64,000 bases of DNA from the NCBI GenBank assembly GCA_008973525.1, contig WACJ01000521.1:992001-1056000 (forward strand), in the 5' to 3' direction. The translations under genes and the position numbers were made by a program. Of this stretch, positions 21,920 through 33,400 are shown in pieces. Numbering within the stretch: position 1 is the stretch's first letter; every line of letters starts with the position of its first letter. This DNA is from Stenopsyche tienmushanensis (Eukaryota > Arthropoda > Insecta > Trichoptera > Stenopsychidae). Below the pieces are notes generated by a model. That model was not told where the DNA came from and ran no database searches. It was given only the letters and a program-made list of their open reading frames with translations.

Positions 21920-24900
21920 TCATATTAAAAAATAATGAGGTCCTACATAACTGCCGCACTTTGGAAAGTCCGATGGCGCTTGGACGAAATCTGATCTTTC
22001 GCCGACTTGAAGAAGCACGTCCAGTCCCCTTGTCCATTGATTTGAGCGCTCGTCTCGCAAGATCCAGAATCCCGGATTGTCCGCTTTGAATCTCAAGGCG
22101 ACTGCTCCAAATTTCGGTATGGTCACTGTGTCTTTTTTGGCAGCGTCCATGAGGTTCTTCTTCGTGAACAATTTGCCTTCTTCGTTCATCGTCTTGATGG
22201 ATGAAGACTCAAGCGGCTTTGAAAACTGATTCGATCCCACAACATAAAAGCTGTATCCATGCAAATGGAACACGTTATCTGTCTCACCTCCTATGACACA
22301 AAAACAAATGGTTAACAACAATCAATAGATTTTTAAAAAAAATCATTTTTTTTAATACCTTGATCAACGAGGATAATCTCCACGGTGTTCCCCAATGGTA
22401 CAGATCGAACATGGACGCATTCACACCTCATGGCTTGCTTGCAAGCATCTCTTGCACAAAGTGTTCCGGCGTGACCATCCAGAGGCTGCGTCAAAAGTGG
22501 TGAAGGTGGAAAAGTGAACGTCACTCCATCCATCTCAGCAGATCCTGTCAAATAGAGCAAAAATTGAGCCACATTTGGTAAAACCACTTTCATCAACTAC
22601 ACAAACATATCGGTAGTCATTATATATATTCGATCTATTTGTTAATTTTGATTAGAACGTATGCACTTGAATGAAACATGTGCTTACAAGAAATGATTGA
22701 TTGCAAGAACAACCCTGTAAAATTTCACTTGGCATTGCTAATAACTCTCATACCCAATCATTATTTTTTTTTAATTTAAATTAAACGCTAGAGGAGGTTT
22801 CAATCAGTCATTTTTGCTATTTAAATCATTCTTCATCATAAAAAAAAACCATCTTGATACATTAACCTGCCATCGTTCAAATACTGCAGATAAATCATTA
22901 CTATAATACTTCATGACGTAGACCGATTGTCTTTTTTAAAAATTAGATTCAGCACGATGTTTAATTATAACTTAAAAGCAAATCTGCCACGATTCAAAAA
23001 AAGCTACGCTAAAAAATGCATTGAACATATAGGGTATTTCAATAAGAACGCCCAACTTTTAAATTCAAATAAAACAAGCTTGCATGTAAGATATCGACTC
23101 AATTTATTTTTTATTCGAAAGAATATTTTATGGCATTAAGTATAAAATACAATTTTAATCAAATTTCTGCCACAACTTTGCTGCATTTGAATATTCGCGG
23201 GATAAAAATAAGGCAATACGGGGGAGCGTTTCTCGAACGAAACACAGTCTTTGAAAATAAAATTTGATAATTTAGCACAAGTTATTCAATATTATAACTT
23301 TCCTATAATAGTTTGCCATTTATTATTAAATAATTTGCAATAAATTCGATAAATTTTTCTTTCATAACATGTTATTTATAACCTAATAAATGTCGAGTGT
23401 TTTTATTGAAAGAAGCTGTACTAGCGTAGGCGATTTACTATCCCCAAGTAGTAGCGCTGTTAATCTGAGCAGATTTGATTCGCCAGATTAACGACGACAT
23501 CTTCCGTCTCTCTTCAGGTGCAATGTGTTATTTTAACAGCGCCATCTCTTGTGGCCCTACGGAGACATTGCACCTGCATATCGACCAATCGCATCTTGCG
23601 CGTGCACTGTTGCCGGGTGAGAATCGTCGATTAACCTTGGCGGCGGGAGGTCGTCCCTCCTGCAGCTAGACCTCTCTCTCTCTTGTGAGGCGGGGAGCCG
23701 CCCGGGGACTCTGCCACCAAGAGCGCCCTCGCAATATTATAATGAAAAAAAGGGTCCCCGTTCTGATACAATATTTTTATTTGAAAGGTACTCAGTCCAA
23801 TCAATATCAAAGCCGAGCTAGATTATATTCTAGCAGATACGGTAGGCATTTAAAAAATTACTGTACATTGCATATTGACTGAAAATTTGTACATGAGACA
23901 GCTGAGCGTAAAACGGATGCCGTGTTCGCTCACAGTGTAAAAAAACAGCGTCGCGAAACGATGTTTCAATCGAGTATTTGACGATGTTTCATAGTAATAA
24001 ATCTTAGTTAAGCCATGAATCGATGCTATTTTTCAATTACACACTAACCTCTTTTTGTGCGATTTCGAAGTTATGCGGTTTGGGATTAAATAGGAAATAA
24101 ATCATCAATACCTACCGAAATTTGGAAAAAAATTATAATTTGGGACTGTGTTTAATCATATTGCATCTGCTATCGCTGAATTACGACCACGCCCTTTATT
24201 CTGGTTTAGATTTTTGAAAAAATTGATTTCGTTTTTCTTGCATTTTTCTTGGTTGCATTTTTCCAATGTTTCGACTTTTAAAAATACATTCTTCCAAAGG
24301 AATTTATAAAATTCCAACTACTTACGGAGTTATAGCTATTTTAGTGACGCGGTAACATGACCGGTCTTACCATAATAAAAAAATTTAACGCGTTTTTCTC
24401 GAAACTACTTTTTTCAACGCGGTTGATATTATATACCAAGTTTTAATTAATTAATTAACTTCAAACTGTTTCAAAATTTAATTTTTAACTATTTAAAAAA
24501 AACACAAAATAAGGCCAAAAAATGACTTGACTGAATTTTTTTTTAAACAGTCGCTTTTTTTTTGACTTAGAGACCATAGCTACATCTTAAAATTTTACCA
24601 ATGATGCAAGACGTCCTATAAATATTACCAAAATTATTATTATTTCCAGTTTTTTTTTTACTTTTTTTATGCGATTTTGGATATATTTTTTATAGCTATT
24701 TTTAAAATCCTTGGAACGCATCTTCACTTTTTCTATGTAAGTCATTGCTTTTTTTTGTGCGATTTTCCGCGCAACAAATCTACCGCACAAAAAAAGATTT
24801 AAGCGTACTTGGGTTCGATTTCGACGGAATAGACAGTTGTCAAATTTCTATGCTGCCAGCATGGCCTCCAACGATTTAATCGTGTTATTGCCCAACCACA

Positions 24901-27900
24901 AAGTATACAAATTCGACTTGGGACGCATTCAAAAATATTTTAATGACGGTTCTCCGTTGCATATTCGATGATTTCTCGAAAAAGAAGTATAACCGGATTT
25001 TCTTCTTATAACTGTAAGATGTAAAAAGGCGAACCCAGTAAACCAAATTAATGTTGGTTACTCGTATTTTGAAGCTGAATGAGTGCTCTGTAATTTAAAA
25101 ACGAGCAGCTGTTGCAAAAAAATGCAATTCAACGCCGATTGCATTTTGGTGGATGATTGCATCTGCGGTTTTTTTTTAATCAAGGTGCAGAGATAATTCT
25201 GACACCATTGCATAATCCATGATACATTTTTTAACATACCTGATTATTTACGCAATAGCATGATAATGCAAATCAAAAACATGAAGCCTTATATAATCTA
25301 TTATATTATATTTTTTGTTCGTGTATAATGGCCTATTTCATCGATCAATAGACGGCATCACAATGTTGAAATTTAACACGCTGTATGAGGTTTGGATAAA
25401 AATGGATGTCTTGGAAATATAATAGCATGTTTTCATTGCCACAAAAGAGTTTCTAGCACGATTCGCAAAAGCCAATGGCATAGAAATCGGAATTGCAAGA
25501 ATTAAAGACGTCACCTTCGAGCTCGACAAATATTGACAATTGCAGTATTTGTGATGGATAACAATATTCGTTGCGAAAGTCTCTCTCCATCCAAGTGACA
25601 TCCGAACAAGCGAAGTGAAAGTTGACATTTGAGAACCTTCGGGACTTAAATAAAATAAATTTAAATTGATCATGCCATATTAATCAGGTGAATTGGACGT
25701 GACTGTGAAGGCTGTCCGTTTTTTACGAGATGACGATAAGTAGTTCTTCAAATCGTCATACATAAGCATAAGTATGATGCGTATACATTTGATTCCACTT
25801 TCGTATCGAATCAAATTTAGCATATGAAAAAATCGCGTAAAATATAATATGTAATATATTAGGTGTATTGACAAGTCCTTGCCGATTTTAATAGACTATC
25901 TGTTTGAGCTCACTTTGTGTCCAGACACGGTACAAAAAAGTATCTCTTGCAGAGGATGCATTCACTGTGATCGACAGCTAAAGACCATTTCAAACCTATC
26001 AGGAAGACGAATCGAATGGATGCCGCACGAACTGTCCGATGATAACAAAAAAGAGCGACAAAATACGGTTAAACTTTTATTGTCCAAACAAAAAATTTGT
26101 TCCATTTTGCACCAAATTGTGACTGGGGATGAAAAATGGATTGTTTATAACAACCATTTCCGACTCCGAAACCTGGATTGCCGACCCGCAAGATTAACTT
26201 ATGCGTTTGGTAGGATATTCAAGGAATTATTTATATTATGAATTTATGAAACCTGGCGAAACAATAACTGCAGTTGTGTATTGTCAGCAATTGGAAAGGT
26301 TGAACAAAAAAATAAAAGTCAAACGTCGAGAATAAATCAGAAACAATTTAGTGATTCTAGAATATGACAAAGCACGACCCTATAAGACGAAGAAGACGAC
26401 TGAAAAAATCAAGAAATTAAAATGGGAAGAACTTCCATACTCTCAGAGCAGTACAACAAGTCACGAAGATAATCCGAAGGGCGTGAAAAAGCTCAATCAA
26501 GCAAAGCCAGGACGTTGTAATGGTCACACTGGATATCAAGAAGCTAATCGTTGGCGCGCTCCAGGAAGAGTTTAAAATATCAGAGTACACAATCGAGCTC
26601 GTCTGCGATTACCTTAAGGATCGGTATGTCCATCACAGCCAAACGGATCAGAGAAGAAGACTGGAAATAAGCGTCCCACAAGGGTCCGTGCTGGAACCAA
26701 CCCTGTGGAACGTTCTATACAACAGCTTGCTGAATGCAGAGATACCTGCAGGAGCAGAACTTGTTGCTTTTGCTGACGATGTCGCGCTGCTGGTAACAAC
26801 TCGTCATCCAGGAAATAGAGGGAATGAAACCCTCGCCATAATCAACGTATGGATGCGAAAAAATCAACTTCAGATGGCGGCAGAGAAGATAGAGAGTAAA
26901 CCAACTTGTCGTTGACGGAAACGAGGTTTTGAACCTTAAAACCTTACGATACCTCGAGATCCTCAAGGACTGCAAGCTGACCTTCAATAAACACATAGCT
27001 GCGCAGACGGTACAGAAGGTACCCAGCTAATTCAAGCAATTCATGCCCTATGTCGGAGGGCCAAACCGTGCAGAAGAAGAATAATAAATGAAGTCATACA
27101 CTCGATCCTTCTGTACAGAGTCCCGGTATGACATGAGTCGCTAAGGTACGAAAGCAATAAGAAGAAGCTGGCGAGGATCCAACGGCAGGGGAGGCACTCC
27201 CCTCGCTAGACCTCAGACAAAAAAGAGGGCCTTGGACTTTGAAGATCACACAGCATGAGGAGAAACTGAAAGAAGCCTGGCAACAACGATGGGATCATTT
27301 CAGCAAAGGAAGATGGATCCATCGACTAATTCCGTTAATAAGTCGGTGGAAGGCCCGAAAACATGGAGAAATGACATACCGACTGGTGCTGGTGCTGATG
27401 GGGTATTGCTGTTTCTGATCCTACCTAAAATGAGTAGGCAAAGGATCAATCGAAAACATGATCCACAGCATGATGGTAAGCAAGGAGAACTAGGACATTT
27501 GGCGGGAATATGTGGAAAAAGTGATGTGATAAACAGTACCAGGGGCACAGAGACGGACAAGAAAGGGGTTTATTCAGTAAGAATCTGACACTACCTTGGG
27601 TACCATCAACTCCAGGGTGTCTCCCACAGAAAAAAAAGACCTGGCTCCGACGGATTATTATCTTTTTCGATTTTGGCACATTCTCTAAATAATAAATGCT
27701 TTCGAAATGCAACTAAGTCGAAAATTATATTTGTACATATTTCGACTTAAAACCAGAATATTTTTTAAAAAGGGAAATTGAAAATTTTTAAAACCAGTAG
27801 GAAATAGTACATGGATAAAAATCATATTTTTTAAGATTTTTTAAATAAAATAATCGCCAAAAACTTTTCAATACATCTAATACAAGAATTACTGTCAGAA

Positions 27901-30900
27901 GAAGAGACTGATAAAGTAAACTTGATTAAAAAAGTACATATGGAGGTTGTTAAAAGTTTTGGCATAAAAATATAATTTGGCTGGATTTGACAGAAGATTT
28001 AGAATTATATTAATCTTTTGTAATATTTTTCATCGTAATTCTTTCAATGCACATATTTTCAGTCAATCCTTCTATAGCGTCGAGATATGGACCATGCATA
28101 AAAGACGCTGCAAACGAAGTGGACGCTATAGGAAGCTTGATTGTACAAGGTGCGGCAGGTATACTTCCTTATTTAAAACGTACGCTCTAAAGCAACAATT
28201 ATTCCTAAGAAGAGTGGATTGGCGCTCATTCGAAGGGTGTTTTTTTTTTTTTAGATCCTTATGACATCCATCAAAGCATGAATCTTTGATGTGTCATATC
28301 CGATAACGGATATAGGGGATCTCCATAGGAGATCTTACTTGGGAAATGATTTAATGTGGTGGTTTCCCGTTGCCTTCCACACGTGGTAAAGTAAGGATAG
28401 GATTATTTGGAAAGGTAGGAGAGGAGAGAATCTATGAGTGAGTATCGAAATTATCATTATTTATATAAATGATAATTTAATTATTGTTGCAAATTTAATT
28501 ACTCACTCGTGGGCGTCCCTGCACGACTTTATTAATCGCCTCAGAATTTACTTTTTCTAATCCAGGAAATCAGGGTAAACCTGGATCGAGACGATCGATC
28601 AGAAATATTAATATTTCCGATCTCCCAAATTTGTTGGTACGGTGAAAATTTTTTCCACAATCTGGATTTGAACCCGAACCTTTGCAACAAGAGTCCAGGA
28701 TCTAAGCCACTATACCAACACTTGGTCTAAGGGTTCGAAGGGTGTAGTTTAACGTTTTTTATTATGTAGATTTAGCAACGATCATGCAGTAGACAAGGAA
28801 GGAGCGCGCGATCGCCTTAGAGGCGTACTTTTCAAGCGGTTTAATCATCGCCACGCAACATACATTCAGGAATCAATTTTTAACATCACATTAGCGGATC
28901 GTATTACTGATCGGTAGTTTCTCTGCCGCATCCTGTATTGTAGTTTTGGAATTCAACCCAATTTTTTATAATGAACGATCAATCAATCCCACACTTCACA
29001 TCAAACAAACGCTAAGCATCAATTATGATTATATTCAATACGCATGTACAACATTCAAGTTTATTTTTTTGTCGATGATAAATCAATTTCCGGAGAGTGG
29101 TTATTCAACTCTCTTTCGATCGACACTTTTATTTTTTACTGCATCGACTTTTTCTAAAATCATTCTGCATGCCGGGCCATTTAAATGCATGTGATTCGGC
29201 TTAAATTTGCCATGCATTGGTGCTGATTTAATTATATTATATAAGAATTTCGTTTCGTGCGTTGATATTGATTGACATACTTTGGAAAAAAAACCACATC
29301 AAGATCAATAATGAGGCGGTTGTGAAACATTCAGAGTGGTTATGCAAGGACATAATCGATATATGGCACGCCACATCAAGTACGTATTACCAATTTATCC
29401 CTTTGATGAGTATGCCCGCGCATGCTGCGAGCAGTGCTACTCGACTAACCTAGATCTAGTTCTAATTATGACCTAAATAGATCTTCACATTCTCATGAGC
29501 ACTCGACGCTCCAAATGTTCATCGATCCCCTTAAAGCAAACACGGTTGCTTTTTTTTTGTTTTTACGGTTGCTTTAATTTTGGGCGGTCCGGTATTTTCC
29601 TATTCGTTCAAAGTCCCAGTCCCCTAATATCTTTTCTAATGATATAATCATATTTTAAGCTTTAAGATCTCTTTATTTTTTACTTAATTTTGCATCAACA
29701 CATTATGATTGAATGAATTAAGATAGAATAAATAATAAATTTAGAAATACACTTCCAAACTTATTGTTGGTAGTGTATAATGATTTCTCCTTGAATTAAG
29801 TTGTGAAATTAACAACTGCGTATTTTTCAATTGGCCAATATCTAACACGCTTCGTCATGTATTTTGTTTTTTTTTTGTGATTTTTAAAATAGCTTCTATT
29901 ATTAAATCAATCTTCAAATGAGCTAGAAGAAAAGTTGATGGCCATGATGAGCCCTATACTCATGCAATTATATAATTATGTTCAATCTTATAATTTTATC
30001 CTGAAAGAATAGAAATGGACGGTTATTAGATGTCCGTTGTAATTTTGCTATGTTTTAGGCTTGTTTATGATAGATCAAAGTCCATTTATTCCATGTTGGG
30101 AATCGTAAAGGGACGGAATGCGAAGAGTTTATATGATGCAATTGGGTCGTCGAACAAGTCTTGTTATACTGAATTCATCGATCCACGCTTCGTCGGTTAG
30201 TTCGAAAATGAAGGAAACCATCGAGTTGACCATTGGTTCAACAAGAATCAGAAGCACGTGACGACAGAATCTGGTTTAGCAAGCATTGACATTGCGACAC
30301 ACGAGGAAAACCTGACGAGCCGGCTTCCGACAACGTGGACTTCTTCAGCAACCTTCGGATTTGTCTTACCTGCGTTTGGATGATAAGCCTGCTTCTTGTG
30401 GCGGAAGGGCAGATAAATGGTCGTCTGCATCTTGTCTTTTGTCAGCTCTTCCGGCATCTTGTTGAGTGATTGCACTTCACTCACGCAAAGAGTTTTCTCC
30501 TCGCCACACTTCGATCCAGCCACCGTATTTAATTCACTTTCCTGAATGGTTGCAATTGCTTCTGCTTTTATTGCACCATCACTGCTGCCGACATCTTTTA
30601 TAACTGCACTTTCATATTTTAATACAGCTGCACTATAAACTGGCGATGCACAATTTTCAACGCTCGATACCTTAATCCAATAAGATCGGACGTCTTTGTT
30701 GGCGTTCAATACGAAATCGGCTCTTTCACCTCTGCCTAGGATCAATGAATTGATTTCCTTGGGGACGACAGGATGGCCATCCAAAGCGATCAGCTGCAGC
30801 ATGTGATCTTCGATTTCTAATGTTACAGGGCATCCTTTAACGCCTCCAGCATGAGCCACCCTAAAGCGATATCTGTTGCCTGGGATAACGCTGAACGACG

Positions 30901-31664
30901 ACAATGGAACAATGCTGTTGTCTTGTGGTGATGATTCTTTCTTGACGCCTTTACCATTGACGAGCAAAGATGCAACGGCCAATGGTATCGTATCTAATAT
31001 GCTTTGAATAGCAAATCCATGGCTCCATTCCGATATGACCATAACATGCTCATTCTTATCATAGTCGTACAACTTCCTCTGTGGCTCAATCTTATCAGCT
31101 TGTCTAACGACTGAACGCGCCAAAGAGACCATCAGAAGATTCAGCCCCGGAATGTGCATGATAAAGATGAGTGCCTGGAGCTGAATGCACGAAATTTATA
31201 CTGGAAGGTTGTATAACTAGGAATCGGACATTGTGTAACCATCGGCACTCCGTCCATGAAAGGCGTTTCAACTTGCGGCTGTCCACGCCAATGCAAAGTC
31301 AATCCTTGTCCAGGAACTCTATTCACAACATCAATGACCATGATGTCATTTTCGCACACTTGTATACTAGGTCCAGGCAGTTGTCTATTGGCAGCTAAGA
31401 TCCCCCGGGAGTGTCCATCTGCGCTCACGCAATGACTTTTATCGCAATCCGTTGAATTTCCAGGACATTCCTTGCACGATCTACAAACAAATCAAACATT
31501 AACAAACTCCAAATCGGATCTTGCATAATAACTATCTGTCTTGGAAGCAATTCGAATCAATTACCTGCTGAGTGATTTGTAAACTTCCAACGTCAATTTG
31601 ACCCTGCAGATCATCGGCCAGTCCAGTTCGTGACATGGTCTATCGCAGCTCTCAAAATACTCCT
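21920..31664 (-). CDS. Multicopper-oxidase-related protein (MCORP-like), 5-prime end missing
   Basis: Exons read downward: 31664-31565, 31480-30370, about 22586 (or 22596)-22359, and 22290-21920 with the stop. Order of features: a Cys-rich start (CDRPCHELDWPMICR), VCENDIMVIDVVNRVPGQ, LTLHWRGQPQ, HLYHAHSGAESSDGLFGA, a central cupredoxin, then VFHLHGYSFYVV and a C-terminal cupredoxin. This is the insect laccase layout, but key ligands differ. HWHG reads HWRG, the HPxHLH type-1 His is lost, and the HCH block reads RDE within GFWILRDERSNQW. Catalysis is therefore unlikely, as in the insect MCORP group. Two single-base insertions, near 31193 and 31112, break the frame of the large exon. The intron of about 7.8 kb holds mariner, R1 LINE and SINE copies. 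The signal-peptide exon was not found. Confidence 0.85.
22597..23439. other. Oxidase intron, 3-prime part
   Basis: AT-rich intron sequence. It holds the short repeat at 23078-23165. An alternative acceptor pair sits at 22597 and 22587. Confidence 0.5.
23078..23165 (+). repeat. Short direct repeat, partner at 17540-17630
   Basis: See the partner. The strongest match is ATTTTATGGCATTA. Confidence 0.5.
23425..23700 (-). repeat. LTR-1 fragment
   Basis: Minus-strand copy of the LTR-1 end with both inverted-repeat motifs (GTTAATCTGAGCAGATTTG and CAGGTGCAATGTG). It stops after the GAGAGAGAG run, so the first half of the LTR is absent. Confidence 0.75.
23850..24000 (+). mobile_element. Mariner fragment
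   Basis: TTGCATATTGACTGAAAATT and the following 100 bp match the mariner piece at 60020-60130, coding the decayed KLCARWVPRLLT region. Several stops. Confidence 0.7.
24039..24082 (+). repeat. MITE end fragment
   Basis: ACACTAACCTCTTTTTGTGC then GATTTCGAAGTTATGCGG, the first 44 bp of the 149-bp MITE; then similarity stops. Confidence 0.65.
24655..24812 (+). mobile_element. MITE, divergent copy
   Basis: It shares CTTGGAACGCATCTTCACTT, TTTGTGCGATTTTCCGCG and the end ACAAAAAAAGATTTAAGCGT with the 149-bp copies. The left half is diverged. Confidence 0.7.
24813..25870. other. Oxidase intron, no feature recognised
   Basis: AT-rich intron with no element identified. A 111-residue minus-strand open frame at 25338-25673 has no recognised family. 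Confidence 0.4.
25879..26430 (+). mobile_element. Mariner relic in oxidase intron
   Basis: The open frame at 25879-26241 contains RIEWMPHELS, then IVTGDEKWIVYNN, the first catalytic Asp block of mariner transposases. After a gap and frame change, 26350-26430 reads EYDKARPY then KLKWEELPYS, the counterpart of the second catalytic block (DNARPH). Asp is retained in the first block, but the second is decayed. The ends were not found. A LINE fragment follows at once. Confidence 0.8.
26440..27640 (+). mobile_element. R1-clade LINE fragment (reverse transcriptase to 3-prime end)
   Basis: The open frame at 26520-26915 has reverse-transcriptase motifs VPQGSVLEPTLWNVLY and ELVAFADDVALLV, with the catalytic DD pair kept. 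Beyond it, in shifting frames, come the expected C-terminal pieces: QQRWDHFSKGRWIHRL, SRWKARKHGEMTYRL. The zinc-knuckle region is decayed. Similarity to R1-type (TRAS/Waldo-like) LINEs is strong by eye. The element is truncated at its 5-prime side, against the mariner relic, and is disabled by frameshifts. Confidence 0.85.
27641..28432. other. Oxidase intron, mostly unassigned
   Basis: Holds the inverted CTATAGCGTC repeat at 28067-28150 and a T-run near 28240. No exon was recognised. Confidence 0.45.
28067..28150. repeat. Inverted CTATAGCGTC repeat unit
   Basis: TTCTATAGCGTC and GACGCTATAGGAAG face each other across about 45 bp containing ATAAAAGACGCTGCAAACGA. A matching unit lies at 34765-34905. 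Confidence 0.65.
28433..28735 (-). mobile_element. tRNA-derived SINE, full-length-looking copy
   Basis: On the minus strand, a head with TATAGTGGCTTAGATCC (A-box side, 28714-28698) and GGTTCGGGTTCAAATCC (B box, 28680-28664) looks like a tRNA gene. It is followed by an unrelated body and a 3-prime hairpin tail with arms GAGTGAGTA and TACTCACTC. It lacks a clean acceptor stem, so it is a SINE and not a working tRNA gene. Relatives are at 7358, 55085 and possibly 14755. Confidence 0.75.
28740..29554. other. Oxidase intron, unassigned
   Basis: No element or exon recognised. Confidence 0.4.
29555..29640 (-). repeat. Tc1-like fragment, short
   Basis: GGGCGGTCCGGTATTTTCCT and CAAAGTCCCAGTC match the Tc1-like remnant at 13790-13850. 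Confidence 0.5.
29641..30369. other. Oxidase intron, unassigned
   Basis: AT-rich; nothing recognised apart from the splice donor at its edge (CGCAG/GTAAGA on the minus strand). Confidence 0.45.
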
Positions 31665-32540
31665 CTGCAAAAACACAAATTTGATTATTGTACGTCCACT
31701 ACCATTACAATGACCCGATTTCGTACCAAATTCACAAATGTAACTCTTCAATTTGACCGTGAAAGTTCAAGACATTAGAGGATGAAAGTAATAAATCCAC
31801 TTTTTGCCGAGCAAATTCGCAATACGCATTCTGCCGCGTTGGGCAATAAAGCATGTCCGATGGGTAAAACAGAAAGTTCAATATTTTTATGGCTTTTGTG
31901 TATATCCTATTGATGTATAGCGAGTGCCACGGGTCTTTTTCGTCGAAGAACTTTCTCTTCAAATAAAGAGCTTATTCATCAGGAAGCAGTGCCGGAGAGC
32001 GTATTCCGTTATTGCGTGATGATTTCGTTTTTTTTTTCACTTTTAATCATCACAGTTTGGACTTATGTAACCAACGATCATGATAAATATGATTCATTCC
32101 AATTTGTATGTGTGTTTTTTGTGTTCACGCTCGAAGTAACCAACGTTTTTTAGATTTGACGTACCATTAATTTAATGCTGTTATCCAAGCACATTGCATA
32201 TTGAATGTACATAGAAAAAAATCGATTTGCACCATAGCAATCCCTGACCTATGAATTATGGCTGAAATTGCGCAATATTGTTTTTTTGGTGCATTACATT
32301 CATGAACAAAAGCATTTTGCATAAGAAAGAAAGATCTTTTTTGATTAATACATAATCTTGCATATTACATAGTTACACATGAAGATTCGGAATTTTAATT
32401 TATCAAAGATCGACCATGATTGATAAAAGTTATTTGCAATTGTTGTGTGGCCTGAAACGTTTTGCCGTTAGAAGTTTGGTCGGCTTAAAGCTCGCCATAG
32501 TTTTTGTGGTTAAGACCCCCACATTGACACATTAAGATGA
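31665..32540. other. Upstream of known oxidase exons, no further exon identified
   Basis: The acceptor TTTTTGCAG at 31665-31670 shows that at least one more 5-prime exon exists. I could not place it here. An open frame at 31732-31962 does not look like a signal peptide. Confidence 0.5.
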
Positions 32541-33153
32541 TAGAGCCGAGTACATGAGTTCAAACGTGCGTTCTTTTTGGTCTAGCAACAGATCTCTGCC
32601 TTGGATGGAGGCCGCATGCCTTGTGATCATCGCCAGTATCGAAAGATCTGCGCTGATGGCTGAATAAACAATAAATCCCACTTCTGACACCACTGTAACG
32701 TCCATGCAGCATAATATTTCTGCGCATTTTTATAAGTACAAATTGGGACACAAGGCAGCGATAAACACACAAAAACCTTCAATCCCGTAACAAGGGGGCG
32801 GCGAAAAAGACGCCTGCCACGGGCGCAACTGTATTTGGGACGCAAAATACAGAATACCGATTCAGTCAATAAAATGAAGGCAACAATATTTTCGATTTGT
32901 TAAATTTAAACAACCCACCCGATCAGTATTCTTTTTCGGACAACTTCGTTTTGTAATGAGAGTTCGTAATCGTTCTATAGACATGTTCGGGTATGGCGTC
33001 CGATCGCGAGGCGTTAATTCGTCATGTCAGTGGTCGGAAAAGCGGACCAGTTGGACACATAAACCCTTGTGGCCACTCTATCCTCTTTTGGTACTTTTTG
33101 CGGCATTTTCGGGGATAAATGCTTATCTGGGACCTTTTATGATCTGTACGATG
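32541..33153 (-). mobile_element. Ty3/gypsy-like LTR (LTR-2) with primer site and leader
   Basis: Minus strand: the LTR runs from about 33153 to 32694, about 460 bp, ending GACGTTACA. One base later comes TGGTGTCAGAAGTGGGATT (32692-32674), complementary to the 3-prime end of tRNA-Leu. About 130 bp of possible leader or gag start follows before similarity is lost. The element is truncated and lacks pol. It is the most complete of nine LTR-2 copies. The outer edge abuts a mariner fragment. Confidence 0.75.
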
Positions 33154-33159
33154 AGGTTG

Positions 33160-33400
33160 CGAACGAGCGTTTCGAGCGTTAGAATGAACGAGCGTGCTTC
33201 ATCCATGGTTAAGAATCTATCCAAAAACTCGGTTTTATTGCTGTGAAACATAGCCAAACATTCAATTGAAACATCATCACGAAGCTGTTTTTGTTCCATT
33301 GTGAGCAAATACGGCACCCATCTTGCGCATAGCTTTTTCATATCCAAATTTTTAGTCAATATGCTATGTAACAGCCCTTTTTGAAAGGCCTATCATATCT
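33160..33400 (-). mobile_element. Mariner fragment
   Basis: The minus-strand frame reads MKKLCARWVPYLLTMEQKQL then CLAMFHSNKTEFLDRF and LTMDEA, the start of the mariner catalytic domain. It is cut at the LTR-2 boundary just after the first catalytic Asp. Confidence 0.8.

Noticed and set aside
28664..28735. Functional tRNA gene
   Set aside because: A- and B-box features are present, but no matching acceptor stem. The same head occurs in diverged copies with a shared tail, so it is a SINE.
31732..31962. Upstream signal-peptide exon of the oxidase
   Set aside because: No hydrophobic signal core after the Met and no suitable donor in phase 1; the peptide looks random.
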